Positions 15,729 to 24,347 are shown, numbered from the stretch's first letter. The stretch is DNA of 36,545 bases from DASXMR01 sp036495525 (GCA_036495525.1 DASXMR010000102.1:1-36545), one strand, 5' to 3'. The notes: generated from the sequence alone by a model not told the origin. Program-made: numbers and translations.

Positions 15729-15912
15729 AGAAGGACTCTCTCTCCCTTGCGCGGGCCCACCGCGAGATGCGCGGGAAGCGTAGGTATCGGTGCTGGCGGG
15801 CCGGCCTGCCTTGCGCCGTGCTTTCTGGCTAGCACAGTGCCCGCCTGGCTGAGCATTCGCCGCCAGGCCCACCACGTGCGCCGACGACATAGGGTATCAG
15901 ACGTTCCGGGCG
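15729..15912 (-). promoter_or_regulatory. rne-rplU intergenic region (possible rplU promoter/leader)
   Basis: These 184 bp separate the rne stop from the rplU start. On the minus strand there is a short hairpin CCGCG/CGCGG (loop CATCT) about 40-60 nt ahead of rplU. Because rplU-rpmA-obgE are highly expressed, an internal promoter is expected, but I cannot point to a confident -35/-10 pair or a known ribosomal-protein leader motif. Confidence 0.3.
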
Positions 15913-18900
15913 TCAGCTTGCCGCCGGCTGGGCCTCCTGCTCGCTCGCGCCGCCACGGCCAGCATCGTCGCCAGCCGTCCCGTTATCAGCCGCACTGCTG
16001 TCAGCGGCACTGCTGTTCGCGGCACTGCTGTTGGCGGCATTGCTGTTCGCGGCACTGCTGTTGGCGGCACTGCTGTTCGCGGCACTGCTGTTCGCGCTGC
16101 TGTCCGCAGGGCTCGCCTCGGCTGCGCTTGCGCTGGCGCGTGAGCGCCGTCCGCGCGTCGTGCGCCGCGCAGGCGCCCGCCCGTTGCCGCGGCCAGCCTC
16201 GTCGGCGCCGTCTGGCACTCCTGCCGCGGCGGCGCGGTCCTGGTCGCCGAGTTCCGCCCCGGTCGGCCCGGCCTCAACTCGATCCGCGCTGACCTGGTCA
16301 CTCTGCCCCTGACCAGTCGACGCCGACTGGTCAGCCGACCCGGCCTCGTCAGTCGATCCGGACTGGCCTGCCGATCCGGACCGGCCTGCCGATCCTGACT
16401 GGCCGGCCGGCCCGGCCGCAGCCAGGTCAGGCACGGCCGATCCGGCAGCGGCCGGCTGGCCTGCTGGCTGCTCGTCGGGCAGGGCCGCTGGCTTGCCGGC
16501 TGGCCGGGTCACCCGGGTCCGGCCGCGCTGAGCCCGCCGCGTCGTGACCGACGCGGCCTGGTCGGCTGGCGCGGTCTCCCGCGTTCCTGCTGCCGCGACC
16601 TCAGCCTCGGGCAGGCCGACGTCCTGCGCCCGGCGGCCACCATCGTCCTGACCGGCCTCGCCTTCCCCGGCCTCGGCTGGCTGCGCATCAGCCGCACCTG
16701 AGGCGCCGGCGATGACCGCCGCGGCGGCCGCGGCCGGGCTCACCCCGCCGCCCTTGCCGCGCCTGCCGCCACGGCCCGGGCGGGACTCCTTCGCGCCGCG
16801 ATCGTCTCTGCCCCGCCGCTCACCGTCGGCGTGGCCGTGCTGGGCGTGCTCGGTCAGCTCAAGCGAGACGAGCACGCCGCGCCCGTTGCAGTGCTCGCAA
16901 GGCACCGAGAAGGCCTCAAGCAGCCCGGAGCCGACGCGCTTGCGTGTCATCTGCACCAGGCCGAGCGAGGTGACTTCGGCGACCTGATGCTTGGTCCGGT
17001 CCCTGGCCAGGCACTCGATCAGCCGCCGCAGCACCAGGTCGCGGTTGCTCTCCAGCACCATGTCGATGAAGTCGATCACGATGATGCCGCCGACGTCACG
17101 CAGCCGCAGCTGCCGCACGACCTCCTCGGCCGCCTCCAGGTTGTTGCGCGTGACGGTCTGCTCCAGGTTGCCGCCCTGACCGGTGAACTTCCCGGTGTTG
17201 ACGTCGATGACGGTCATCGCCTCGGTGGTGTCGATGACCAGTGAGCCGCCGCTCGGCAGCCACACCTTGCGCTCCAGCGCCTTGCCGATCTGCTCGTCAA
17301 TCCGGTACTCGGCGAAGACGTCCTGGTCGTCGCCCCATCGCTCCATCCGTTCGGCCAGGCCGGGGGCGACGTACCTGACGTACTCGTCGACCAGCTCCCA
17401 GTCACTGTCACCGGAGATGACCAGCTTGGTGAAGTCCTCGTTGAAGATGTCCCTGACCACCCGCAGGGTCAGGTCCGGCTCGCTGTACAGCAGCTCGGGC
17501 GCCGTCGCGGTCTTGGCCTTGCGCTCGATCGCCTCCCACTGCGCGGAGAGTCGGGACACGTCGTGCGCCAGCTCCTCCTCGGAGGCGCCCTCGGCCGCGG
17601 TGCGCACGATCACTCCGGCGTTGTCCGGCATGACCTGCCGGAGGATCTGCTTGAGCCTGGTCCGCTCGGTGTCGGGCAGCTTGCGGCTGATGCCGGTCAT
17701 CGACGCGCCGGGGACGTAAACCAGGTACCGGCCGGGCAGGCTGACCTGGCTGGTCAGCCTCGCTCCCTTGTGCCCGATCGGGTCCTTGGTGACCTGCACG
17801 AGGATGGACTGGCCGGACTTCAGCGCCGACTCGATCCGCTTGGCGACGCCCTCGAGCCCGCTGGCGTCGAAGTTGACCTCGCCCGCGTACAGGACCGCGT
17901 TGCGGCCCTTGCCGATGTCGACGAACGCCGCCTCCATGGACGGCAGCACGTTCTGCACCCGGCCGAGGTAGACGTTGCCGACATAGGACTGGTGGCTGGC
18001 CTTGTCGACGTAGTGCTCGACCAGGACGCCGTCTTCCAGCACGGCGATCTGGGTGCGGTCACCACGCCGGCGCACCACCATGACCCGCTCGACGGCCTCG
18101 CGCCGGGCCAGGAACTCCGACTCGGTAATGACCGGCGGTCGGCGCCGGCCCGAGTCACGGCCCTCGCGCCTGCGCTGCCGCTTGGCCTCGAGCCGGGTCG
18201 AGCCCTTGATCGACCTGACGTCGCCGGCATCGGACCCGCCCTGCCGTGGCTGCCGGACGTGCACGACGGTGTCCGGCGGATCGTCCGACGATGTCGTCTC
18301 GGACTCCGCAGCCCCGCCGCGCTGCCGGCGCCGACGGCGGCGGCCGCCCTTGGCCGACGTCTCTGCAGCGTCCGGCTCGCCCGGTGCCGCCTGGTCAGCG
18401 GCATCGGCTTCCTCGCCATCCTCGGCGGCCCTGGTGCCGCCATCGGCGGCCTGAGTGCCGCTCTCCCCGCTTCCCTTGCCGCGGCCACGGCCGCCGCGGC
18501 GGCGGCGGCGGGAACTACCGCCGGCAGCCTCGGCCTCGCCGTCGTGGTCAGCGGCATCAGCGCCGCCGGCTTCATGCTCGGTCTCGCTGGTTGCTGCTTC
18601 GGCGTCGTCCCTGCCGTCGTCGGCCTTGCTGGCCGAGCCGCCGCGCGAGCGGGACCTGCGCCGCGACGGCTTGCCGCCCGCGTCGTCGCCTGGGCCGCCG
18701 CTGGCGTCCTCCGCCTGGCCGGCGCCGCCTGCCGCCGCGTCCGTGCTGCCTTCCTCGGCTGCGGCAGCGTCGCCGCCGCCTGGCCGCTGGCCGGCGCCGG
18801 CGCCTGCCTGGCGCGAGCGCGGCTCGCTCAGGTCCGGCGGCTGGAAGATGACCACCGGCGGCTGGAAGCTCGCCGCCGGGACACCTGGCTGACCTGCCGC

Positions 18901-20034
18901 CTCGCCGGCCAGTGCCGCCTGCTGGCTGGCCGCTGGCGCCGCCCGGGTGTCGGCCGGCGTCCAGCCCACCGCGCCCGCTCCGGCCGAGCCAGCGGTGCTG
19001 GCTCCCGCCGCTGGGGCATCCGCTTGGGCCGAGGGCGTACCCGCCGGAGCTGCGCCGCGCCGCTCGCCAGTGCTGCTGGCAGCAGCGCGGCCCGCCGCGG
19101 CGTCCGGCTGGCCGGCTCCCGCCTCGCCGTCGGCCGTCGCCGCCGCGGCTCCGGCCCGCTTGCGGCTCCGCGAGCCGGCTGCGGTACCGGCCGACTTGGT
19201 GCTGGCGGCGCGGCGTCTGCTGGTGCCGGTGTCGCCGCCAGCGCTGCCCGCCGCCTGCGCAGACTCAGCCTGCCCTGGATCGGCCTGCCCTGGATCGGCC
19301 TGCGCGGCGCCCGAGTCAGCGGCACCGCCGGAGCTCGCCGCCTGCGCACCAGCCATCGGGGCGTCGCCGGGTCCGGCCGCGGTGGCGCCGGCCGCCATGG
19401 CGGCGTCCCCGGCGCCGGCGGACGTTGCGGCCTTCGCCGCCCGGCGGCGCCGAGGCCTGGCCGGCTCGTCCGGCACGGCAGTCTCTTCCGCCGCGGCCTG
19501 CTTGCCGCGCGTGGCGGACTTACCCTGCGTGGCGGACTTGCCTTGCGCGACCTGCTTGTCCTGCGCAGCCGGCTTACCCTGCGCGGCGTCGGACGCTGCC
19601 GGCTCCTCGCTCAGGGCGGCCGGCCCGCCCGGCGACGCCGGAAGATCCGACTGCGCTGCTGCCACCGCGCTGTCCTGCGCTGCGGCTGCTGCGGTGCGGC
19701 GCCTCCCGCCGCGGCGGGAGGCCGGTGCCTTGCCGGCAGCCGCAGCTTCGCCCGTCACTGGCTGGTCGCCAGCGTGCGCGGCCTGGCCACTGGCTGCGGT
19801 GCCGCGGCCGGCCGGTGCCTGCGTGGCGCCAGGCTGCGCCGTCGCCGCGGCTGGGGCGCCATCCGGAGGGCCAGCGTCGGCAGCCGGCCCGGCCGCTGGC
19901 GGGCCGGCTGGCCTGCTGGCGGCCTTTCGGCTCCGCCGGGTCGCGCCGGCATCCTGATCTGCCTGGCCTGGCTGGCCGGTGACCGGAGCGTTCTCGTTAT
20001 CGGACTGTGTGTTATCCCGCTCGGTTTCGAGCAT
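15913..20034 (-). CDS. rne: Ribonuclease E/G with very long low-complexity N- and C-terminal regions
   Basis: This 1373-residue endoribonuclease processes and degrades RNA. The catalytic core lies at about 640-1065. It comprises the S1/RNase H-like N-part with MVVRRRGDRTQIAVLEDG (from 652) and YVGNVYLGRVQNVLPSMEAAFVDIG, the DNase I-like part with catalytic Asp944 in MTVIDVNTG and a second Asp in IVIDFIDM, and the zinc-link CEHCNGRG. The first ~640 residues are Ala/Gly/Gln/Asp-rich with Arg/Lys clusters (RRRRR blocks), and the last ~300 contain SGSAG-type repeats and a SSAAN repeat. Such disordered arms scaffold degradosome partners in related actinobacteria; that is inferred here. ATG at 20034 has GGAGAG 9 nt upstream and overlaps the upstream gene by 23 bp. 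Confidence 0.96.
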   Translation of the reverse strand: MLETERDNTQSDNENAPVTGQPGQADQDAGATRRSRKAASRPAGPPAAGPAADAGPPDGAPAAATAQPGATQAPAGRGTAASGQAAHAGDQPVTGEAAAAGKAPASRRGGRRRTAAAAAQDSAVAAAQSDLPASPGGPAALSEEPAASDAAQGKPAAQDKQVAQGKSATQGKSATRGKQAAAEETAVPDEPARPRRRRAAKAATSAGAGDAAMAAGATAAGPGDAPMAGAQAASSGGAADSGAAQADPGQADPGQAESAQAAGSAGGDTGTSRRRAASTKSAGTAAGSRSRKRAGAAAATADGEAGAGQPDAAAGRAAASSTGERRGAAPAGTPSAQADAPAAGASTAGSAGAGAVGWTPADTRAAPAASQQAALAGEAAGQPGVPAASFQPPVVIFQPPDLSEPRSRQAGAGAGQRPGGGDAAAAEEGSTDAAAGGAGQAEDASGGPGDDAGGKPSRRRSRSRGGSASKADDGRDDAEAATSETEHEAGGADAADHDGEAEAAGGSSRRRRRGGRGRGKGSGESGTQAADGGTRAAEDGEEADAADQAAPGEPDAAETSAKGGRRRRRRQRGGAAESETTSSDDPPDTVVHVRQPRQGGSDAGDVRSIKGSTRLEAKRQRRREGRDSGRRRPPVITESEFLARREAVERVMVVRRRGDRTQIAVLEDGVLVEHYVDKASHQSYVGNVYLGRVQNVLPSMEAAFVDIGKGRNAVLYAGEVNFDASGLEGVAKRIESALKSGQSILVQVTKDPIGHKGARLTSQVSLPGRYLVYVPGASMTGISRKLPDTERTRLKQILRQVMPDNAGVIVRTAAEGASEEELAHDVSRLSAQWEAIERKAKTATAPELLYSEPDLTLRVVRDIFNEDFTKLVISGDSDWELVDEYVRYVAPGLAERMERWGDDQDVFAEYRIDEQIGKALERKVWLPSGGSLVIDTTEAMTVIDVNTGKFTGQGGNLEQTVTRNNLEAAEEVVRQLRLRDVGGIIVIDFIDMVLESNRDLVLRRLIECLARDRTKHQVAEVTSLGLVQMTRKRVGSGLLEAFSVPCEHCNGRGVLVSLELTEHAQHGHADGERRGRDDRGAKESRPGRGGRRGKGGGVSPAAAAAAVIAGASGAADAQPAEAGEGEAGQDDGGRRAQDVGLPEAEVAAAGTRETAPADQAASVTTRRAQRGRTRVTRPAGKPAALPDEQPAGQPAAAGSAVPDLAAAGPAGQSGSAGRSGSAGQSGSTDEAGSADQSASTGQGQSDQVSADRVEAGPTGAELGDQDRAAAAGVPDGADEAGRGNGRAPARRTTRGRRSRASASAAEASPADSSANSSAANSSAANSSAANSNAANSSAANSSAADSSAADNGTAGDDAGRGGASEQEAQPAAS
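15991..16095 (-). repeat. 15-bp tandem repeat (7 units) inside rne encoding SSAAN-type repeats
   Basis: Seven exact-length 15-bp units of the form ggcactgctgttsgc lie head to tail at 15991-16095. They are in frame with rne (5 codons each) and encode a run of Ser-Ser-Ala-Ala-Asn pentapeptides near the C-terminus. Divergence between units is one or two bases, so the array is young or is kept similar by slippage or conversion. Copy number is likely to vary between strains. Confidence 0.9.
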
Positions 20035-20995
20035 TCGGGCAATCTCTCCAGTCAGGCTCCCGGGCGCAGGGTCCCTCTTCGGGCCCGCCGCGCCACGCGG
20101 GAGCTGCTCTTACGCGCCCCCCGGCGCGGTCCGCCGCTGTGGCGTCCTCCGCGTCCGGGCGCGTTGCCTTTCCCTGTCCCTGTTCGCCGCTCCGCCCTGG
20201 TGGCAGGGGCACTTCCGCCGGGAAACCGCTTGTCCCCTCGGACTCAGCTGCCTGGGTTGCGTCAGGCGCGCCGGTCCCGGCGGCAGGCTCCCCGCCCAGT
20301 GGCCCCTGTGCCAGCCTCGTCACCAGCGGTGGTGACGAGGGCACGAGGGCCGAGATCTGGCGGAGGGCGGCCAGGATGTCATCGGGCCGCACCGCAGGTG
20401 AGACCTGCTGAACGACCATTCGAAGTATCGCACAGCCGACATGACGATCTTCATCGGCGCGCCGGCTCAGCTCCAGCGTGACCACGGCGGAGCGAGCATC
20501 GACCCGCCGGATCCCTTTGCTGGTCAGGCGTTCCGTCTCGACCACTGGTGCGGCCAGGAACGCCCTGGCTGCCTGGGCCGCCGCGTCAGGCGTGATCCCG
20601 GGCAGGATGACCTCCCACTCTGATACCTCGAGCCGCGGGGCAACTGCCCCGTTTCCCAGCTCGACGACCTCTAGTACGTCAATCCCCTCCGGCAGCGCCG
20701 CGTCCAGGCGGTCTCGGACCTCAGCCGGGTCGCATGTCCTGCACAGCGACAGTTCGAGGTACTCGGCCTCGCTCGCGGTCCCCGTCGGGGCACCGCCAGA
20801 GTAGGAAATCTTCGGATGCGGCGAGAAGCCCGCGGAATACGCGACCGGAAGGCCGGCCTTCCGCACTCCCCGCTCGACGGCACGCGCAATATCACGGTGA
20901 CTCGCAAAGCGCATCCTGCTTCTTTTAGCGTACCTGACGGACAGGCGCTGCTTGATCGGCGCTGGCGGCGGGCCAGTCGGCCGTGGCCGGGCCAC
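20012..20995 (-). CDS. TIGR03936 family protein (DUF2344), radical-SAM linked
   Basis: The 327-residue protein matches the TIGR03936/DUF2344 family, known as a partner of the TIGR03960 radical SAM protein, either fused or adjacent. The family pattern is VRYAKRSRMRFASHRDIARAVERG, then the YSAGFSPHPKISYSGGAPTG block (split around residue 55-70) and the ERL-SKGIRRVDAR-like segment near residue 160. The biochemical role is unknown. The final ~100 residues are low complexity and probably disordered. It starts at GTG 20995 immediately after the TAG stop of the TIGR03960 gene, with no intervening base, so the two are translationally coupled. It overlaps the rne start by 23 bp. Confidence 0.9.
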   Translation of the reverse strand: MARPRPTGPPPAPIKQRLSVRYAKRSRMRFASHRDIARAVERGVRKAGLPVAYSAGFSPHPKISYSGGAPTGTASEAEYLELSLCRTCDPAEVRDRLDAALPEGIDVLEVVELGNGAVAPRLEVSEWEVILPGITPDAAAQAARAFLAAPVVETERLTSKGIRRVDARSAVVTLELSRRADEDRHVGCAILRMVVQQVSPAVRPDDILAALRQISALVPSSPPLVTRLAQGPLGGEPAAGTGAPDATQAAESEGTSGFPAEVPLPPGRSGEQGQGKATRPDAEDATAADRAGGRVRAAPAWRGGPEEGPCAREPDWRDCPNARNRAG

Positions 20996-22999
20996 CTAGC
21001 TGCCGCTTTCCGGCCCGTCATGCCCTGCCGCAGCGCCCGGCGCTGCCGGTGGCCGGGCGCCGGACAGCACGGTGAGCGGCAGCAGCCTGGCCCCGGTTGG
21101 CCCGGCCTGGATCTCGGTGTCCATCGCCGGGCACACGCCGCACTCGAAGCACGGCGTCCACCGGCAGTCCTCGACCTCCTGCGCCCCGGCCGGGTCGATC
21201 GCGGCGAGCCAGTCCTGCCACAGCCAGTCCCGGTCCAGGCCGGCGTCCAGGTGATCCCAGGGCAGCACCTCGCCGTACGGGCGCTGCCTGGTGGTGTACC
21301 AGTCCAGGTCAACGCCGTCGGCGGCCAGCGCGGCGGCCGCGCAGCGCTCCCAGCGCTCGTAGCTGAAATTCTCGCTCCAGCCGTCGAACCTGGCCCCGTC
21401 CTGCCAGGCGGCCATGATCACCTTGGCCACCCGCCGGTCGCCGCGCGACAGCAGCCCCTCGACCACCGACGGCTGGCCGTCGTGGTAGCGCAGGCCGATC
21501 GACTTGCCGTAGGCCCGGTCCGCGCGCAGCGCCCCGGCCAGCGCCTTCAGCCGGGCATCCACGGTCTGGTAGTCGCACTGCGCCGCCCACTGGAACGGCG
21601 TGTGCGGCTTGGGCACGAAACCGCCGATCGACACCGTGCACCGGATGTCGCGCCGTCCGCTGGCCTGCCGGCCGGCCTCGATCACCCGCCGCGCGAGATT
21701 CGCGATGGCCAGCACGTCCTGATCGGTCTCGGTCGGCAGCCCGCACATGAAGTAGAGCTTGACCTGGCGCCAGCCGCTGGCGTAGGCGGTGCTGACGGTC
21801 CTGATCAGGTCATCCTCGGAGACCATCTTGTTGATGACCTTGCGGATCCGGTCGGTGCCGCCTTCCGGGGCGAAGGTGAGCCCGGACCGCCTGCCGTTAC
21901 GGCTGAGCTCGTCAGCCAGCGTGACGTTGAACGCGTCGACCCTGGTGGATGGCAGCGACAGGCCAGTGTTCGTGCCCTCGTAGCGATCAGCCAGGTCGAC
22001 CGCGATCTCGTTGATCTCGCTGTGGTCCGCGCTGGACAGCGACAGCAGGCCGACCTCGGCGAAGCCGCTCGCCGCCAGGCCGGTTTCCACCATGTCGCCG
22101 ATCGTGTCGATGGACCGCTCGCGCACCGGCCGGGTGATCATCCCCGCCTGGCAGAACCGGCAGCCCCTGGTGCAGCCGCGGAAGATCTCCACGCTGAACC
22201 GCTCGTGCACCGACTCGGCCACCGGGACCAGCGGCCTGGCCGGGTACTGCCAGGAGTCCAGGTCCATCACGGTGTGCTTGGCCACCGCTCTTGGCACGCC
22301 GGGCCGGTTCGGCTTCACCTCCGTGATCGCGCCGTCAGCGCCGTAGCTGACGTCGTAGAACCGCGGCACGTAAACGCCGCCGCTGGTCGCCAGTTGCAGC
22401 AACAGCCCGTCCCGGCCGCCGGGCCGGCCGGCCCGCTTCCAGTCACGGATCAGCCCGGTGATGGTCAGCACGGCCTGCTCGCCGTCGCCAAGCACGGCGC
22501 CGTCGAGGAACTCAGCGACCGGCTCGGGGTTGAACGCGGAGTGCCCGCCGGCCAGCACCAGCGGGTGCTGCTCGCCGCGGTCGGCCGCCGACAGCGGGAT
22601 CTGCGCCAGGTCGAGGGCGGTGAGCAGGTTGGTATAGCCCAGTTCGGTGGCGAAGCTGACGCCAAGCACGTCGAAGGCGGCGACCGGCCGGTGCGCGTCG
22701 ACGGTGAACTGCGGCAGCTGATGCTCGCGCATCAGCGCTTCCAGGTCCGACCAGACGCTGTAGGTCCGCTCGGCGAGCACCCCGTCCTGCTCGTTGAGGA
22801 TCTCGTAGAGGATCTGAATGCCCTGGTTGGGCAGCCCGACCTCGTAGGCGTCGGGGTACATCAGCGCCCACCGGACCTCGGCGGCATCCCAGTCCTTGAC
22901 GACAGAGTTCAGCTCGCCGCCCACGTACTGGACCGGCTTGCGGACCAGCGGCAGCAGCGGCTCAAGCCTGGCGTACAGCGACTGCACGGGCATCGTCAC
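20996..22999 (-). CDS. TIGR03960 family B12-binding/radical SAM protein
   Basis: The 667-residue protein is a radical SAM enzyme with a preceding B12-binding-like domain. The Fe4S4 motif is Cys276, Cys280 and Cys283 in RGCTRGCRFCQAG. Other landmarks are ADHSEI, FAPEGGTDRIR, YFMCGLPTETDQD and GGFVPKPHTPFQW. Near the C-terminus lies CFECGVC, a possible extra metal site. The family is widespread in actinobacteria next to TIGR03936 and rne; the reaction is unknown, and tRNA or ribosome modification has been a common guess. GTG at 22999 and an in-frame ATG at 22993 are both possible starts; the weak AGG motif fits the ATG slightly better. It is the first gene of the rne operon. Confidence 0.93.
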   Translation of the reverse strand: MTMPVQSLYARLEPLLPLVRKPVQYVGGELNSVVKDWDAAEVRWALMYPDAYEVGLPNQGIQILYEILNEQDGVLAERTYSVWSDLEALMREHQLPQFTVDAHRPVAAFDVLGVSFATELGYTNLLTALDLAQIPLSAADRGEQHPLVLAGGHSAFNPEPVAEFLDGAVLGDGEQAVLTITGLIRDWKRAGRPGGRDGLLLQLATSGGVYVPRFYDVSYGADGAITEVKPNRPGVPRAVAKHTVMDLDSWQYPARPLVPVAESVHERFSVEIFRGCTRGCRFCQAGMITRPVRERSIDTIGDMVETGLAASGFAEVGLLSLSSADHSEINEIAVDLADRYEGTNTGLSLPSTRVDAFNVTLADELSRNGRRSGLTFAPEGGTDRIRKVINKMVSEDDLIRTVSTAYASGWRQVKLYFMCGLPTETDQDVLAIANLARRVIEAGRQASGRRDIRCTVSIGGFVPKPHTPFQWAAQCDYQTVDARLKALAGALRADRAYGKSIGLRYHDGQPSVVEGLLSRGDRRVAKVIMAAWQDGARFDGWSENFSYERWERCAAAALAADGVDLDWYTTRQRPYGEVLPWDHLDAGLDRDWLWQDWLAAIDPAGAQEVEDCRWTPCFECGVCPAMDTEIQAGPTGARLLPLTVLSGARPPAAPGAAAGHDGPESGS

Positions 23000-23008
23000 A
23001 GCCTAGGC

Positions 23009-23147
23009 GATCCGCAGAACGCCCGGCCGTCCCCGCCGGAGGCGGTGGCGATCCGGCAGAACGCCAGTCGATCCCCCGAGGCGGTGGCGGTCCGGCAGAA
23101 CGCCCAGTCGATCCCGAGGCGGTGGCGATCCGAAAGCGTCCGGCCGG
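23009..23147. repeat. About 39-bp tandem repeat (3.5 units) in the intergenic region ahead of TIGR03960
   Basis: Imperfect tandem units lie at 23009-23049 (41 bp), 23050-23088 (39 bp), 23089-23126 (38 bp), and a partial one from 23127 to about 23147. Shared parts are gatccggcagaacgcc and gaggcggtggc. The array starts 10 bp upstream of the minus-strand start codon at 22999, so it forms the 5' leader of the rne operon transcript if the promoter lies beyond it. No protein-coding frame is convincing. Confidence 0.85.
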
Positions 23148-23190
23148 CTCGCCGGCGAGGCAGGTTTTACCGAAATTCCTATGAAGCAGA

Positions 23191-23219
23191 TTGCAAACGA
23201 ATCCTACGATTCGGATCAT
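23191..23219 (+). promoter_or_regulatory. Candidate promoter with operator-like dyad upstream of the TSUP permease gene
   Basis: TTGCAA (23191-23196) and GATCAT (23214-23219) are separated by 17 bp, the ideal sigma-70-type spacing. The spacer holds a perfect inverted repeat CGAATC-CTAC-GATTCG (23198-23213). A repressor bound there would block the promoter. The region 23150-23230 is AT-rich compared with the rest of the window. Assignment as promoter is inferred; the repeat is seen. Confidence 0.5.
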
Positions 23220-23305
23220 GTATAGGGGGTACGATCAGCCGGCCGGACCCTCCACGGCCGGCGACCGGTAGGCACACGGCATCGATCACCCCGGAGAGAG
23301 GTGTC

Positions 23306-24283
23306 ATGCATATCGATCCGTACATCGTCCTCGGCAGCGCCGTCGTGGGCATGCTGGTCGGGCTCACCGGCGCTGGCGGCGGTGCGCTGATGACGCCGAT
23401 GCTGATCTTGCTGTTCGGCATCAAGCCATCGGCGGCTATCTCGAGTGACCTGGTGGCGGCTGTGGTGATGCGGCCCTTCGGCGCCGCCGTGCACCTGCGC
23501 AAGGGCACGGTAAACCTGCAGCTGGTGAAGTGGATGGTGGTCGGCTCGGTGCCGATGGCGTTCGTCGGCACCTACCTGCTGCACTTGTTCGGCACCGGCA
23601 GCGACGCGCAGAACCGGGTCGAGCAGGTGCTCGGCGCCGCGCTGCTGATCGGCGCCGCGGCCATGGTGCTGCGGTATGTGCTTGACCTGCGCGGCGCGAA
23701 CGAGCGGCTCGAGCAGGTCGGCAAGATCGCGGTCCGGCCGCTGCCGACCGTGATCATCGGCATGGTCGGCGGCGTGATCGTGGGCCTGACCTCGGTCGGC
23801 TCTGGCTCGCTGATGATCGTGCTGCTGCTGTTCCTTTACCCGATGCTGGCGGCCGGGCAGCTGGTCGGCACCGACCTGACCCAGGCGGTGCCGCTGACGC
23901 TGGCCGCCGCGCTTGGCGCGCTGATCTTCGGCCACGTCCAGTTCCCGGTGACCGCGTCGATCATCATCGGCAGCGTGCCGGCTGTGCTAGTCGGCTCGTT
24001 CCTGTCCTCGCGCGCCCCCGACAAGTTCATCAGGCCGGTGATCACCTTCGTGATCTTCGCGTCCGGGCTCAAGTACATCGGCGTCGGCACGACCGCCCTC
24101 GGCTGGATCCTCTGCGCGGTGCTGCTCGGCTCCGCGCTCATCTGGTTCGGCCTCATGCGGCCCTGGCGCAACGGCAAGCAGACGACGACGGCCGCCACGA
24201 CCCCAGCCGCTGACGCGGGGCCGCCGGGCGGCGGGGCCACGGCCGCTGTACTGGTACCGCCTGGCGATCCGCCGGCCGACTGA
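23306..24283 (+). CDS. TauE/SafE (TSUP) family membrane permease
   Basis: The 325-residue protein has about eight hydrophobic helices in two halves and the family motif GLTGAGGGALMTPML near residues 18-33, with the repeat GLTSVGSGSLMIVLLL in the second half. The TSUP family exports or imports sulfite, sulfonates, thiosulfate or similar organosulfur anions; the substrate here is not evident. The C-terminal ~40 residues are a Thr/Pro/Ala-rich cytoplasmic or external tail. ATG at 23306 is preceded by GGAGAGAGG. The gene stands alone between the repeat-containing leader and a strong terminator, with a possible operator in its promoter, consistent with regulation by a small repressor. Confidence 0.92.
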   Translation: MHIDPYIVLGSAVVGMLVGLTGAGGGALMTPMLILLFGIKPSAAISSDLVAAVVMRPFGAAVHLRKGTVNLQLVKWMVVGSVPMAFVGTYLLHLFGTGSDAQNRVEQVLGAALLIGAAAMVLRYVLDLRGANERLEQVGKIAVRPLPTVIIGMVGGVIVGLTSVGSGSLMIVLLLFLYPMLAAGQLVGTDLTQAVPLTLAAALGALIFGHVQFPVTASIIIGSVPAVLVGSFLSSRAPDKFIRPVITFVIFASGLKYIGVGTTALGWILCAVLLGSALIWFGLMRPWRNGKQTTTAATTPAADAGPPGGGATAAVLVPPGDPPAD

Positions 24284-24291
24284 CAAGCCCT

Positions 24292-24347
24292 GCGCCGGGC
24301 TAGCCGCAGGCGGCCACTCACCCCCCAGGTGGCCGCCTGCCCGGCGC
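24292..24347 (+). terminator. Strong nested hairpin terminator after the TSUP permease gene
   Basis: A 12-bp perfect stem, GCAGGCGGCCAC (24306-24317) with GTGGCCGCCTGC (24329-24340), closes an 11-nt loop. An outer 7-bp stem, GCGCCGG with CCGGCGC (24341-24347), stacks beyond a 7-nt bulge. It starts 9 bp after the permease stop. No T-run follows. Confidence 0.7.

Noticed and set aside
17563..20481. Plus-strand open frame of 972 codons, antisense to rne
   Set aside because: It is created by the GC-rich third-codon pattern of rne on the other strand, has Ala/Arg/Gly composition with no family features, and rne and TIGR03936 are unmistakable on the minus strand.
20816..24283. Plus-strand open frame of 1155 codons
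   Set aside because: Only its last 325 codons are real (the TSUP permease from ATG 23306). The rest is antisense to the TIGR03960 and TIGR03936 genes and the repeat region.
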